A DNA stretch of 64,000 bases from Plazaster borealis. Its lineage: Eukaryota > Echinodermata > Asteroidea > Forcipulatida > Labidiasteridae. Location: positions 20,062,827 to 20,126,826 of the forward strand of contig CM037476.1 in NCBI GenBank assembly GCA_021014325.1, written 5' to 3'. Positions 53,950 through 64,000 of the stretch are shown in pieces. How positions within the stretch are numbered: the first letter of the stretch is position 1; each line of letters begins with the position of its first letter. The position numbers and the translations under genes are program-made. The notes under the pieces are model-generated. The model saw only the letters and a list, made by a program, of their open reading frames with translations, did not search any database and was not told where the DNA came from.

Positions 53950-56533
53950 AGGGAAAAAAAGACCGCAGAAGCAAGGGCTTGTTTTATTTACCTTTTTGAT
54001 TTTTACAAGACCGAACATAAACGAAGAAAAAAAAAAAAAAAGCATAAAAAAAGACAAAAAACAATAAAAAAGTTAACTTTTTTTCATACTTTGTGCACTT
54101 TCACTTGTTTTTTGTTGCAGATTGCAGTTTTGGCCTTGAAACCCTTCCGACCTGAAATAAAATCTTCTTTTTATTGACTTTTCTTTTTGCTACCAAAAAA
54201 AAAAAAAAATTTTGACGATCGTTTGACAGACAACACAGACAGCCAAAATTCTACATGAAAGCATGAAAAAGCGTGTGAAAACAAGTGGTTACTTTGAATC
54301 CATGCAACACAGGGATGTGTGGTGTTGAAAGAACACAACCTATACGTCTTTAAATACGATTCAACACTGTATAACTGCTGGTGTGTAAGGTATCAGACTT
54401 TAAGTGTGACACATCACATGCACATGGTCAGTGGTAAAACGAGCTGTACTGTGGTGTTCTGCCCGGGCACCAGTACAAACATCACGCAACGCATGCATGG
54501 ATGGTGCGCTGCGTCCCCTGCCCCCTGGGCCTATGGTTTGAGCCCAGTTCAGTGGTCGTGGGGCATGAGCAGCAAAGAGCAAACTAGGGAACTTTGCAGC
54601 ACGAAGAACGGGCGGTCGGTTTGATGTTCCCGCTTCGGAAATAATTTGGGGGCAAAAAAAAAAAAAAAAATTCGAGAGATTTAAATACATTTATTTAATG
54701 AAAGATTATTCATTTCATGAATTTATTTGTTCTTTTTCTTTTTCTTTAGCTAGAAAGAAAGAGCTCAAAGAACAGTGCTTGCTGGTTGTTGTTTTGTTGA
54801 AGTAAATCGGTCAAGGGGGTCCAAATTTGATTATTTTTAAGGTAAATTAAAATGATATTGTGTTCATAGCAACAATCTCATGCCCTCAGGGGCCAAACAA
54901 CAAAAAAACATAAACAAATAAATGATTTTATGGAGACCTAATTTAAAAAATGAAGCTTTCAATTCCTACGAAATTAAATATATTAGTTCCTTGCAAAAAG
55001 TTTTATGATAAAATGCGCACCCGCAAAAATAAAAGAAAAAAAATAAATGCTTAGTTTTTCAGAAAAATATCTCAAAAAAAAAGTATATGTCTGACCATTA
55101 ATTTTGGACAACAAAGAAAAGAAAAGATACTCTCTGATTATTTGACAAGGAAAACCCAATTTACTTTCTATTCTTTATTGTTCTTTATGAAAAACCTATT
55201 GTGAGCAACGTGACTAATGCACAATAATGCCCATCTGTGCCATCCAGAGAATAGTCTGTTCGTGGTCCAAATGACGTGTATGCACTGCGCTTGTCGCGCG
55301 CTATGTCGTGCGCTTGCAGCATCACTCTTTAGAACGGTCAAATGTGCACAAGACCTTTATACTGTACCTTTATACTGTAGGAGCACTCTATTGGCGACCC
55401 CTACGCTCTCAGAACCGCCTCTCGCTCCGAAACGCTGCATTAGCTGCCGACATTGCGCTGCCAGTTGCTATGGCGCGCATGTGTCTGTATGAAAATGTTT
55501 GATTTTGAATTTCTATATTATTTTTATTTTAACAATTTATTTTAAATGTTGTGTAATTTATGATGTTTCAATGGGCTTAATTAAAAGCAAAACATTAATA
55601 AAAGCCCAACATCTCAGCTTCATTTTTTGAATTGTATCACATATGTCTTTAGGTAGGGTAAAAATGACACACTCCGCTCGGAAAAAGAGAGTACGAGAAA
55701 GAAAAGACGCCATGTGTGAGAACCACCTACGAAACATGTCTGCGGGATGGTGGGGAAAGATGGAATATTTTGATAAATAAGATTAAAACAATTTAAAAAT
55801 TAAGATAAAATAAACTAAAAAATCTAATTCAACTCTAATTTTTAAGAATTAGAGAAAAGTGTTCTTATTGGCTTATTTTCATTTTTTTTTATTTTTTAAT
55901 TTCATTTCATTAAAATAATTTTTGATGGGACATTTTGTTAACTTTGTGTTTTTTTTGGTAAAAACTCTAATGTGTACGCGTGTCACTGTGGGCCCATGTA
56001 ACAAAAATAAAAAATAAAATGTATATAATAAAAAGTCACCCAACTTTAAAGTGACCACGACAAAAATCACTTTCCTCGGCGCGGTCCAGTGTAAAATCTG
56101 CAAATGTCTGGTCTGTTTGTCAGCTTTTGCAGGGCTCTGGTTTAACACTGACCGCAGGCCCCAGTGCAGTTGTATTTTTGGTTGTTTTCACCTTTATATT
56201 TAATTGTCAAGGTCGGCGGTGTGTTTTTCTGGTTTTTTTTTGTTTATATTTAATATTTAATTAATTATAAAAAAAAATAAATAAATAATAAATGTTAAAA
56301 AAATCTATTAATCTCTTTTTTTTTTTTTTTTTTGTAAATTATTTATTCGAGCTAACGGAACATCAAACCCCCCGCCCGTTCCGTTCAAAGTTCCCTATCC
56401 AGTCAGTTTGCTCTTTGCTCTTTGACCACTGACACTGAACTGGGGGCTCATCAAACTTTAGCAGGGGGGGCAGCGAGCGAACGGCACCATCCATGCATGC
56501 GTGATGTTTGTACTGGTGCCCGGCAGAACACAA
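53950..56533. mobile_element. ~2.6 kb insertion with an inner ~200-bp inverted repeat pair
   Basis: Bounded by the two halves of the GGACCAGT repeat. Inside, 54440-54640 (GTTCTGCCCGGGCACCAGTA, AACATCACGC, CATGCATGGATGGTGC, AGCAAAGAGCAAACT, GGGAACTTTG) is mirrored at 56355-56535 (TACTGGTGCCCGGCAGAAC at the outer end). The interior is very AT-rich with long T- and A-runs and no convincing transposase ORF, so it looks like a non-autonomous DNA transposon. Segment 53950-54440 lies outside the inverted repeats and may be a second inserted piece. Confidence 0.6.
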
Positions 56534-57359
56534 GCTGACAGACCTTTGAAATGATAAGCTAACTGGTCCTTCTGGCTAGGTACTGAAAAAGTTAAGGATA
56601 AACCCTGACCTGTATGCAGTTTCTGAAACAAAGTGGTTGATTTTTTTAAAAATATTTATAAACAATATAATTGGAGTGTGTAGGGCCTACAAGGATACTT
56701 GGGTCTTCATTCTTGGAGGAGAATCGGACCACGGAATTAAGTGATTCACAACACAGTGCACCCTTTACAGTTCACCACTGAGTGAATGAACCATTTCCCC
56801 AAAAAGCAGTCGACTAAAATGTAGTAAACAATTGTAAATTCAGCATTATGTATTTAAAGGGGAATTCGTCGAAAGTCAAACTTAACTAAGTTGGTGTATG
56901 TATGTTCACGTACAGTGTATGTAGTCCTAACGTTTTCTCGACATTAAAGTCAAGACTCTTCACTTGTGACTCGCAAATCGCAATACAGCACTTACAATTA
57001 CGTACATGTACAAGAGCTACATGTAATGTACAGTTGGTCCAGGAGACGCCATTTCACGGTGCATCATGGGAAAAAAAGTTGAAAGTTTTTAGTCATGTTC
57101 TGGCGCCCTTCGCACGATCCCAATTTCTAAAGTTTGTTAATGGTTTGCAAAGCAGCATGTTCATAGTTTTTTGTGCTTAAGGCATAATTTTATTTTATTT
57201 GTTGGTGAGGCTGGTTATTGTTTTTCACATTCTTGGCAGCCAAACTGCACGTGCAGTCCTGAGACTTTGCGAACGTGATTCTACACTACAAGCCAAAAAT
57301 CACGTCCTCTGTTTCCCCTGTTCTTGGCATTGGATGCCCTTTAAAAAATTCCCATAGAC

Positions 57360-57733
57360 TTAAAGGCACTGAACACGTTTGGAAATTGTCAAAGACCAGT
57401 GTTCTCACTTGGTGTATCCCAACATATGCATAAAATAACAAGCCTGTGAAAATTTGGGCTCAATTGGTCATCGAAGTTGCAAGAAAATGATGAAAGAAAA
57501 AACACCCTTGTTGTACAAATTTGTGTGCTTTCAGATAGGAATAAAAACTTCTTGCAAGAAGTTTTTATTATTTTAGTGAAAAATTACCTCTTTCTCAAAA
57601 ACTACGTTACTTCAGAGGGAGTCGTTTCCTACAATGTTTTATACTATCAACAGCTCTCCGTTGCTTGTTACCAAGTAAGTTTTTATGCTAATATTTGTTT
57701 TGAGTCATTACCAAACGTGTACGATACCTTTAA
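57360..57733. mobile_element. TTAA-flanked MITE, copy 2
   Basis: About 90% identical by eye to 50259-50642, with the same ends (AGGCACTG...ACCTTTAA) and inner CTTCTTGCAAGAAG hairpin. The 116-codon ORF over it is not a gene. Confidence 0.88.
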
Positions 57734-57889
57734 GGATTCGATTCTAATTTGTTATGGAAGTGCCCTGTGCAAAACAATTAACAGCCTTGACCAGGTTTCA
57801 GAAAAAGAAAAAAAATCCCATGGCTGATCGCTGCCGCCACGAATTAGATATAGCATGATCAATGGATTCTTGTTTTTTGATATTCACAG

Positions 57890-58104
57890 AGGAGCGTTGT
57901 TTGAAGAAAGATGAGCACCCTCTAAAAGTGCAGCTCAACTGGAGCGAGGATCTCAGGGAAGGACGGTTCCTACTCAAGATGGCCACAGACGTCACGAAGT
58001 TGAACCTGTATGGTAACGAGCCGGAACCTCCGGCGATGAAAAGAAAGTTGTCTCGTAGAGAGAAGAAGGAGCAGAAGAAGAAGGATAAAGAAGCCAAACT
58101 CAAG
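57890..58104 (+). CDS. AFDN: Afadin, coding exon 3 (end of RA1 and basic linker)
   Basis: Acceptor tattcacag (AG 57888-57889) and donor AAG/GTGGGA (58105) bound 215 nt, phase 1 in, phase 0 out. Starting from the split Glu codon, it encodes H-P-L-K-V-Q-L-N-W, E-D-L-R-E-G-R-F-L-L-K and then a lysine/glutamate-rich stretch (RREKKEQKKKDKEAK). The L-N-W and E-G-R-F-x-L-K blocks and the basic tract are as in vertebrate afadin. The donor is weaker than consensus. The overlapping minus-strand ORF is a shadow. Confidence 0.9.
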
Positions 58105-58462
58105 GTGGGAATCAGATTAGCCCTAAAAATAAGGGTTACCCCCTTTACAGTCTGTATCATCCATTAGGAGTCTGGCTGGTAGAGCAGAATACTCTACTTC
58201 CCAACTTTTTACGAAGCAATTATGGTAAAGTGCCTTGCTCAAGGGCACAAGTGTCATGACCGGGTATCGAACCCACACTCTACTGCTGACACCACCAGAG
58301 CTTGGGTCCGGTGAACTACACGTAGACCGCTCGGCAACGACACGCCACATACGTTGAAGGATATTTTTTAGAAAGGGGAAGAATGAATGTACAGAACTCT
58401 CATATTTTTATATTTTGATTTTTAGTCTGACTGTTGTTTTCTTATTCCGTCTCCTGATCCAG
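58105..58462 (+). other. AFDN: Afadin intron 3, largely occupied by a SINE
   Basis: GT at 58105 and AG at 58461-58462. The SINE at 58160-58345 fills half of the 358-bp intron. Confidence 0.8.
58160..58345 (-). mobile_element. tRNA-derived SINE
   Basis: The minus strand reads GTCGTTGCCGAGCGGTCTAC (A-box-like, Leu/Ser-type head), then GGGTTCGATACCCGGTCA (B box) and a body with ACACTTGTGCCCTTGAGCAA and GGCACTT. The body is shared with 61335-61530 on the plus strand. Confidence 0.8.
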
Positions 58463-58622
58463 AGTAAGACTGAGAGGGAAGAGAGTAAGACAGACAAACT
58501 CTATCAAGACCTGTCCAAGTCCCGCTTCACTCGTACCATCTCCAACCCCGAGATGGTGATGAAACGACAACGGCAGAAGAAGCTGGAGCAGATGGAACGC
58601 TTCAAGAGCCGCCCGGAATCAG
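58463..58622 (+). CDS. AFDN: Afadin, coding exon 4 (linker)
   Basis: Acceptor gatccag (AG 58461-58462) and donor G/GTAAAT (58623) bound 160 nt, phase 0 in, phase 1 out. It encodes a charged stretch, then L-Y-Q-D-L, S-R-F-T-R-T-I-S-N-P-E-M-V-M-K-R and a Lys/Gln-rich helix. The F-T-R-T-I-S-N-P-E-V/M-V-M-K-R block is strongly conserved in afadins between the two Ras-association domains and confirms identity. The start inside AGAGTAAG needs the acceptor at CCAG/AGT; frame and homology agree. Confidence 0.92.
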
Positions 58623-58683
58623 GTAAATGTAATCTTCTTAGCGTTCAGACAAATCTTGCTTGGTTATACATGTAGCAAGAGCA

Positions 58684-58934
58684 GGGCCCAGTTACATGGC
58701 TCTGCTTACCGCCGAATTCTGTGCTTGCGATCACCCTTCTTTGCTTACAGGGCAATCGCCGAATGTTTGCCCTTGCTGTGTAAGCGAAGAATGCCTAGTA
58801 ACGTGGACTATGCACGCGCACAAGCAGAAATTCCCTGCTAACTCGTGAAATGCGCTTGACGCAAGTGCGGAATTCTCTGCTTCCATAAGCGCCGATTCTT
58901 TGCTTATGGTAAGCAGAGCCATCAAATTGGGCCC
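58684..58934. mobile_element. GGGCCCA-family MITE
   Basis: GGGCCCAGTTACATGGCTCT at the left is mirrored by GAGCCATCAAATTGGGCCC at the right. TGCTTAC/GTAAGCA copies lie inside. It abuts the next MITE with a 1-bp gap. Confidence 0.8.
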
Positions 58935-58935
58935 T

Positions 58936-59177
58936 GGGCCCAATTTCATAGAGCTGCTAAGCACAAAAATTTGCTTAGCATGAAATTTCTTCCTTGATAA
59001 AAACAGGATTACCAACAAAATTTCCATGTGATTTTCAGGATAAGCAAACAACAGCTGAATACCAGTAACAAGCAATATGTAACACATGGAAATTTGGTTG
59101 GTAATCCTGTTTTTATCAAGGAAGAAATTTCATGCTAAGCAAATTTGTGTGCTTAGCAGCTCCATGAAATTGGGCCC
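58936..59177. mobile_element. GGGCCCAATTTCAT-family MITE
   Basis: GGGCCCAATTTCATAGAGCT is mirrored by AGCTCCATGAAATTGGGCCC. The arms are long, with AGCACAAAAATTTGCTTAGC and its mirror giving over 80 bp of pairing. Confidence 0.88.
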
Positions 59178-60165
59178 AGGTCACCAAACTGAGTTCCGAG
59201 TAATGCCAATTATTTGTGACGCTTTCCTTCTTAATTTTAGCTGAGCACACAAAGTAAACTTACCAACAGCTTATTTGGGCTCAGAGAAATTGGGTCTCAG
59301 AGAAGCATGGTTACTCTAAATTACTTGTGGTTACTTGTGGTTGCTCACAGACATTCACAATTACTTATGGATGTAACCCGCAGTCACTCACATTTACTCA
59401 GTGTTACTCGTGAAAACTCTTCCTTACTCATTTCACATTTACCACAGATATCAGAAAATGTGGTTTTCTGAAAGACTTTTGTGACTTCTTGTATTGAAGT
59501 TTGTTATTGATGCTAATAACAAATCCCATCGAAAAATAGTCTGTTGGGAAATATTTAAGGAAGCAATGATCTGGTCATCCAGAAACCAGTTGGAGAGAAT
59601 CTTAAACTGTCTTTTGGATACCAAACTGTTAAGGGAAAATACTGCTAGACTATGTAACCAGGTAACCTGTGACATCACACATTTACAAAAGAGCCACAGA
59701 GCCCAGACTTCCTGCAGGCACGATTTGGAGACAGCTGAAAGGGAAAACAAATCTTATATTTTATGGAAATGGCATTGTCTGGTTGTTATCAACTGTTGAT
59801 AAGAAGAAAGGGGGGGGGGGCCAATCTCAAAACTTGTCCAGCTAATACTTTTATAAACTCTTACTTTTAAATTGTAACAAAATATTTCAAATTGCCAGTG
59901 TAGTATCTTTGCCTGCCAGGAAATGCCCTGGACTGTACAAGGTCACTCTTTTTGTTAACAAAGGTTTCATGTTCAATAATCTCTTCCAGCTTCTATTTCA
60001 AATTTAAATAGGGGTAAACGAAGACAGCTGAACAGTGATAAGGGTCGATCAAGTACAGCCTACATGTTCAAACAAACAAAAGGCTTTTGAATGTTTGATA
60101 TTTTATCGATGGGAGTTCAACAAGTTTACCGAACTTTCATTAAAATGACATCTAACACTTTGCAG

Positions 60166-60323
60166 GGGGAGCATTGAAGATCTACGCCCACACGCTGTTC
60201 CCGGAGGTCCCGTATAAAACTCTTCTAGTCGATGTCAGCAAAACCTCTGACAGCATCGTCAAGGAAGCCTTGGAGAAGTTTGGCAAGCCCAAAGAGAACC
60301 CTCTGGAGTTCTGTCTAGTCAAG
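60166..60323 (+). CDS. AFDN: Afadin, coding exon 5 (Ras-association domain 2, first part)
   Basis: Acceptor ctttgcag (AG 60164-60165) and donor AAG/GTGCGT (60324) bound 158 nt, phase 1 in, phase 0 out. It encodes G-G-A-L-K-I-Y-A, then V-P-Y-K-T-L-L-V and E-A-L-E-K-F-G, ending F-C-L-V-K. The G-G-x-L-x-I-Y start and x-P-Y-K-T repeat the layout of the second Ras-association domain of afadin. Tandem RA domains are a family hallmark. Confidence 0.92.
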
Positions 60324-60364
60324 GTGCGTTACTATCAATCAAAGCAACCCTACCTCAAGTAACA

Positions 60365-60792
60365 CCAATTTCCATAACAAGTATGCTAAGCGTGGGAGCA
60401 AAAGAACAGGGCCCAATTTCATAAAGCTGTTTAGCAGAAAATTCTGCTCAGCAAATTTCTTTGCTAAGCAAGAAATGAGTGGGGTACCAGTCACAGCAAT
60501 GGTAACTGAGCAGTATTTTGGCTGGTAACCTATTTTTGCTTAGCAAAAGTCATACCAATTTCCATAACAATTATGCTAAGCGTGGGTGCAAAAGAACAGG
60601 GCCCAATTTCATCCAGCTGTTTAGCAGAAAATTCTGCTGAGCAAATTTCTTTGCTAATCAAGAAATGAGTGGGGTACCAGTCACAGCGATGGTAACTGTG
60701 CAGTATTTTGGCTGGTAACTTATTTTTGCTAGGCAAGAGTTTTCTGTGCTTAGCAAGTTTTTTGTGCTTACATGCTTTATGAAATTGGGCCC
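60365..60792. mobile_element. GGGCCCAATTTCAT MITE with a ~190-bp internal tandem duplication
   Basis: ACCAATTTCCATAACAA.TATGC starts two tandem ~190-bp copies (60365 and 60555). Each holds GGGCCCAATTTCAT and AGCTGTTTAGCAGAAAATTC. Only the second reaches the closing AAATTGGGCCC at about 60783-60792. Confidence 0.8.
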
Positions 60793-61334
60793 AGTACATG
60801 ATGTATACCAGTTGAACTGCTAGTGTCTGTGTGTTGCTCCCCTCAAATTTCTTGCTCGGCAGGTTAAAATCTGTAAGCAGGAATCTGTGCTGTGCTCAGC
60901 ACGCCCTTGAGCTCTCACAGGTGTGCCATTTGTAGAGGATTTGAAATCGGTTTTTAATTTGTTTTTATGCAACCGTATGTAGTTTTTTTTTCCCCCTGGA
61001 GGAGACCCTTCCGAGACACAAAAAGGTTTATAGTTGCTGAGGGACACGGCCACCTGTTCTTGTAAAAAATGTCACAAGTGTGAAGAGAATTTATTTCAAG
61101 AAAACTAAGACTTTTGTGTTAACCCATTTTTCCAAGAAATGTCTGTACACAGTAGCGTCTAAGAGGTCGCTGATTATAAATAAAGTTCATACCAGTACCA
61201 GTTCTCCAGATGAATACTTTTTATCTAAAATACTGTCAACATCAAGAAAATAGCTTTCAAAGACCCTCCATAATCACTGAACATTGTTCATTTCGATTGC
61301 AACAAATAAAGTACAAGGCTTCTGTGTGCTCACC

Positions 61335-61535
61335 ACACCACACGCAAGCTCTGGTGCTTCTGACAAGCTTAGTGTGGGTTCGATACCCGGTCTTAACACT
61401 TGTGCCCTTAAGCAAGGCACTTAACCATTAATTGCCTCGTCCTTCGGATGGGACGTAAAGCTGTTGGTCCGTGTGTTGTGTAATGCTCGTAAAAGAACCC
61501 AGTTCACACACACATCGTAAAAGAGAAGGGGTTGC
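61335..61535 (+). mobile_element. tRNA-derived SINE
   Basis: B box GGGTTCGATACCCGGTC at about 61376, then AACACTTGTGCCCTTAAGCA and AGGCACTTAACCATTAATTG, CCTTCGGATGGGACGTAAAG and a GGGGTTGCCCCTG tail. The A-box head is degraded. Longer at its 3' end than the copy at 58160-58345. Confidence 0.8.
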
Positions 61536-61680
61536 CCCTGTGTTTCTGGCTGGTCTGGCAGAAATATGCGCCAACACACCTTGTATTACAAGGTATTGTA
61601 TTATGGTCTCATAAAATCATTCTTAGCAAGCTCCACCAATTTGATATTTCGGCGCCAGGAGTGTCATTTATGACAGACAT

Positions 61681-61828
61681 GGGGCCGATTTCACAAAGAG
61701 ATAAGACTAGTCTTCATGGTCTTATCTGAAGTTAGGACCAGTAACTGGTCTTAACTTAAGACTAGTCCTATCTCTTAGCATTACCTAGGACTAGTCCTTA
61801 GTTAGGAAGAGTTTTGTGATATCGACCC
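61681..61828. mobile_element. GATTTCACAAAGAG-family MITE with ACTAGTCCT repeats
   Basis: GGGGCCGATTTCACAAAGAG at the left is mirrored by TTTTGTGATATCGACCC at the right. The interior is a self-complementary series of GACTAGTC and GGTCTTA blocks. Confidence 0.75.
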
Positions 61829-62394
61829 ATGGTGTGTTAACTGGTTAATATACACTATTATTATTCTTGAGAAAATAGAATTAACTGCCCCACAGTTTTG
61901 AAAAAAACTTTGGGAGAACCCTGTAGCGTATCAGGCAGATACGATACGTACGAGTTGCGGGCTGTTATGTCACCAAAAAAAGTATTTAAAAAAGAAACCA
62001 TCCCTTTAAAAATTGATGGTACTATGTATTTGTTTTATTGTCTCAACTGGATTTTTATCAACAACCAATAATGTACATTTGTGGAGACTGGAAAAGGTCC
62101 TGACACCCATTCATGCATTCTCCCCTGGGGGCATTGATCTATGGCATGCATGGAGTTGAATGGCCATGTGTTGGCTGTTACATTGTACTAGTTTTGTTTA
62201 TAGTCAAATTGTACTGTACAATATGTGTACCAACATAAATTATGACTTGACTTTACAGTTGACTCTGGTTATACAGTAACAAGATGGCTGGGACATTGAT
62301 CTATGGAGATGAAATGGCCATGTGTTGGCTGTTACTAGTTTTGTTTTGGCTGTCAGTTTGTTCTGCATGTGTACCAAAATAATTTATGTGTGCT

Positions 62395-62575
62395 TTCTGT
62401 GTGCTTTCTGCCTCTCTCTCTCTCTATTCATGTATTTCCACTTGACTGCTTCTGTTACACTTGTATACCTGTTGATGTGTGTTGTGTTGTCATTTAGCCT
62501 CCAAGCAAGAAACTCTGCTACATGTAGGGTCGAAAAACGTCAGGCCATTAACTACTTTTTTGGTAATAGGTCCTT
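62395..62575 (+). mobile_element. Dispersed repeat with GGCCTGACGTTTCGACCCT core (reverse relative of 41955-42135)
   Basis: CTCTCTCTCTATTCATGTAT, TTTCCACTTGA, and GGTCGAAAAACGTCAGGCCA near the right end match 41955-42135 in reverse complement. Confidence 0.65.
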
Positions 62576-63247
62576 TTGGCTGGTAAGCAGCTCGCTACAG
62601 CTAATTCTATTTTCTCAAAATAAGTTATGACTTGACTATACAGTTGACTACAGTTATAACAAGATCTTTGGGACTGGCCAAATTACCTCTCTATAGACGA
62701 TGTGACCTCTGTTTACATTCAAACCACCCTCTGTTGACAAAACACTCATTTCCGCCAGGCAAGAAGACGTGTACTCATGGTAACATTGCGTGTCCTTTAT
62801 AGCTGGCTCTCAGTACACAAAGGTTTTGCCCGGCGACATGCGCACGCATCATGTTATGGTTTTCGAATGACGTCAGAGGTCACATCATCTATAGCAGGAA
62901 CGTTGTTACAACTGAGGACAACAAAACAAATAAAAAGAAAGCAGAAAGGAGATTCTGGTCTTCAGAATGTAATCTTTATAAGCAGAATTTGTGGGGTTTT
63001 TTTTTCACACCATGTTTTAATTTGTTATTTACATGTAAATGTATTTTAAGTGAACCATTTGGACACCCAGTTTTTAAATTTCCAGCAATTTTGGACAATC
63101 CTGGCTAAAACCTTGTTTCCAGATAGCACAGTTAATGCGCAAAAATCTGTTCACATCAAGTGTCAAAATAACTTGTGACATCAATCATGTGTTTATATAT
63201 TACTTGCGTGTAATTTCTCACTATTGCCTTGTGTTTGTTATCGGCAG

Positions 63248-63371
63248 GTGGTGGTTCCACCCAATGAGGATCCCGCTGCCTACATTGAGAAGGGCGGCTG
63301 GGGTAAAGAGCACATCATGGATGACGATGAGTCACCGTTAGAAGCCGTCATGAGATGGCCAGAAGCCAGAG
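63248..63371 (+). CDS. AFDN: Afadin, coding exon 6 (Ras-association domain 2, second part)
   Basis: Acceptor atcggcag (AG 63246-63247) and donor G/GTAAGC (63372) bound 124 nt, phase 0 in, phase 1 out. It encodes V-V-V-P-P-N-E-D-P, a short acidic insert, then K-E-H-I-M-D-D-D-E-S-P-L and M-R-W-P. The D-D-D-E-x-P-L and W-P blocks match the end of the second Ras-association domain. The gene continues beyond 64000 in phase 1. Confidence 0.92.
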
Positions 63372-64000
63372 GTAAGCCGCTCTCCCCTGGATTAATATTA
63401 ACATCGTGGGAGGTGTACTTTATTGAAGTTTTTCTTTATTTTAAGGACTAACACCCCCCCCCAAAAAAAAAAAAAATAAAAAAAAAAAAAAAAAAATAAT
63501 AATAATAATAATAATAATAACAATTCTTGATGACCAACTAAAAATCTGCACCCAATTTCAACATGAACGATATTCTTTCTACTTAGTCTGATTTCTGATT
63601 TTTTTTGCCCTTGGGAAAAAACAGGAAAACTGTGATTAAATAGCCTTAAAAGTCTAGCAAACCCTACACAATGTGAACTTGAGTACTACTCAACAAAATG
63701 TTACTACTTTTGCCCTGAGGACCAAATATCATACCTCCTTCAAAGAGCTGCTTATAATACCATAAGAATTCAAGACTTGACGCAAAATATGTTGTCAAAT
63801 TAGTCATAACTCATTTCCAGGCTGTACATGTACATGTATACACATCCTATTCTGGGAGTCAATATTTCTCTTTCCCCTTTTTATAGCAGCATTTTGTAAA
63901 AACAATTTTTGGTGCTTATAATCTTTATCACTCGGTGTGCACATGTACAAACAAAATCCTACCTATCAACCCCTTTAATCCATTAGGCCACATACAAATT
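63372..64000 (+). other. AFDN: Afadin intron 6, partial
   Basis: Starts GTAAGC. Contains a poly-A/(AAT)n tract (63456-63520) and an ACATGTACATGTAT palindrome (63824). No exon recognised before the window end. Confidence 0.75.
63456..63520. repeat. Poly-A and (AAT)n tract
   Basis: C9 then A-runs and about eight AAT units. May be the tail of a retroposed element, but no body was identified upstream. Confidence 0.9.

Larger units (their letters stand above)
48695..57889 (+). other. AFDN: Afadin intron 2 (9.2 kb)
   Basis: Contains several copies of a GGACCAGT-type repeat (48780-48990, 51186-51390, a split copy at 53797 and 56534), an (AATC)n microsatellite, two TTAA MITEs, a nested ~2.6 kb insertion and many ACATGTAC palindromes. 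No other gene recognised. Stretches 50650-51185 and 51400-53790 hold only simple repeats. Confidence 0.8.
58623..60165 (+). other. AFDN: Afadin intron 4
   Basis: GT at 58623 and AG at 60164-60165. It contains two abutting GGGCCC MITEs (58684-59177). The remaining kilobase (59180-60160) has no recognised feature beyond a G-run near 59810. Confidence 0.8.
60324..63247 (+). other. AFDN: Afadin intron 5
   Basis: GT at 60324 and AG at 63246-63247. Holds duplicated GGGCCC MITEs, a SINE, a GATTTCACAAAGAG MITE, a direct-repeat pair near 62128/62290 (ATTGATCTATGG ... GGCCATGTGTTGGCTGTTAC) and a second GGCCTGACGTTTCG repeat. No other gene. Confidence 0.8.
43265..64000 (+). other. AFDN: Afadin (AFDN/canoe) gene, 5' part, runs off the right edge
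   Basis: Gene-level entry. Six exons (43265-43369, 48502-48694, 57890-58104, 58463-58622, 60166-60323, 63248-63371) join with matching phases 0, 1, 0, 1, 0 and leave the window in phase 1 after 318 codons. They cover the N-terminal block, Ras-association domain 1, the basic linker and most of Ras-association domain 2. The FHA, dilute, PDZ and C-terminal regions known for the family must lie beyond 64000. Introns of 5.1, 9.2, 0.4, 1.5 and 2.9 kb hold many transposable elements. No frame lesion is seen, so the gene looks functional. Assignment is by clear similarity to the vertebrate protein, recalled rather than searched. Confidence 0.9.

Noticed and set aside
54319..54690. ORFs on both strands (101 and 96 residues) near 54.5 kb
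   Set aside because: They overlie the left inverted repeat of a transposon-like insertion; no domain.

Overview
The window is a piece of an animal nuclear genome, most likely an echinoderm and probably a sea star. This is an inference from three things: two intron-split host genes (an F-type lectin and afadin), long AT-rich introns, and families of short inverted-repeat elements (GGGCCCAATTTCAT type and TTAA-AGGCACTG type) that I associate from memory with echinoderm genomes.

Layout. 1-7641, all on the minus strand, is part of an endogenous Maverick/Polinton-like (adintovirus-like) element. It holds a small conserved protein cut by the window edge, an A32-like packaging ATPase broken by one in-frame TGA, and a protein-primed family B DNA polymerase. 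The polymerase gene has two predicted phase-0 introns at its 5' end and one frameshift in its catalytic core. A small unidentified ORF (7372-7641) follows. The integrase, protease and capsid genes usual for such elements are not in the window and would lie to the left. 7642-9130 is repeat-rich and probably holds the element's edge.

9131-32510, minus strand, is a four-exon F-type (fucose-binding) lectin gene. It has a signal-peptide exon, all joins in phase 1, and a complete H-x26-R-x-D-x4-R sugar-binding motif. Its second intron is about 22 kb because it holds a roughly 21 kb mobile element (10649-31737). That element has imperfect terminal inverted repeats and carries two huge arrays of a 191/209-bp satellite, about 39 units in one orientation and about 50 in the other, facing each other across a 1.8 kb centre. 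I regard this satellite-cargo element, sitting in an apparently intact lectin gene, as the most unusual object here.

32.5-43.2 kb is intergenic. It contains a decayed copy of the lectin signal exon, a 3.2 kb minisatellite built on a ~32-bp unit, a palindromic GC-rich element with a nested TA-flanked MITE, a diverged tandem repeat, and SINE/MITE pieces.

43265-64000, plus strand, is the 5' part of afadin (AFDN, canoe). Six coding exons join in frame and cover the first Ras-association domain, a lysine-rich linker and most of the second. The introns hold a near-perfect 727-bp foldback element with 13-bp flanking repeats, a nested ~2.6 kb insertion, paired TTAA MITEs, tRNA-derived SINEs and many ACATGTAC palindromes. 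The gene runs off the right edge.

All splice sites, phases and repeats were read by eye. Family assignments rest on motif recognition, with no database search.
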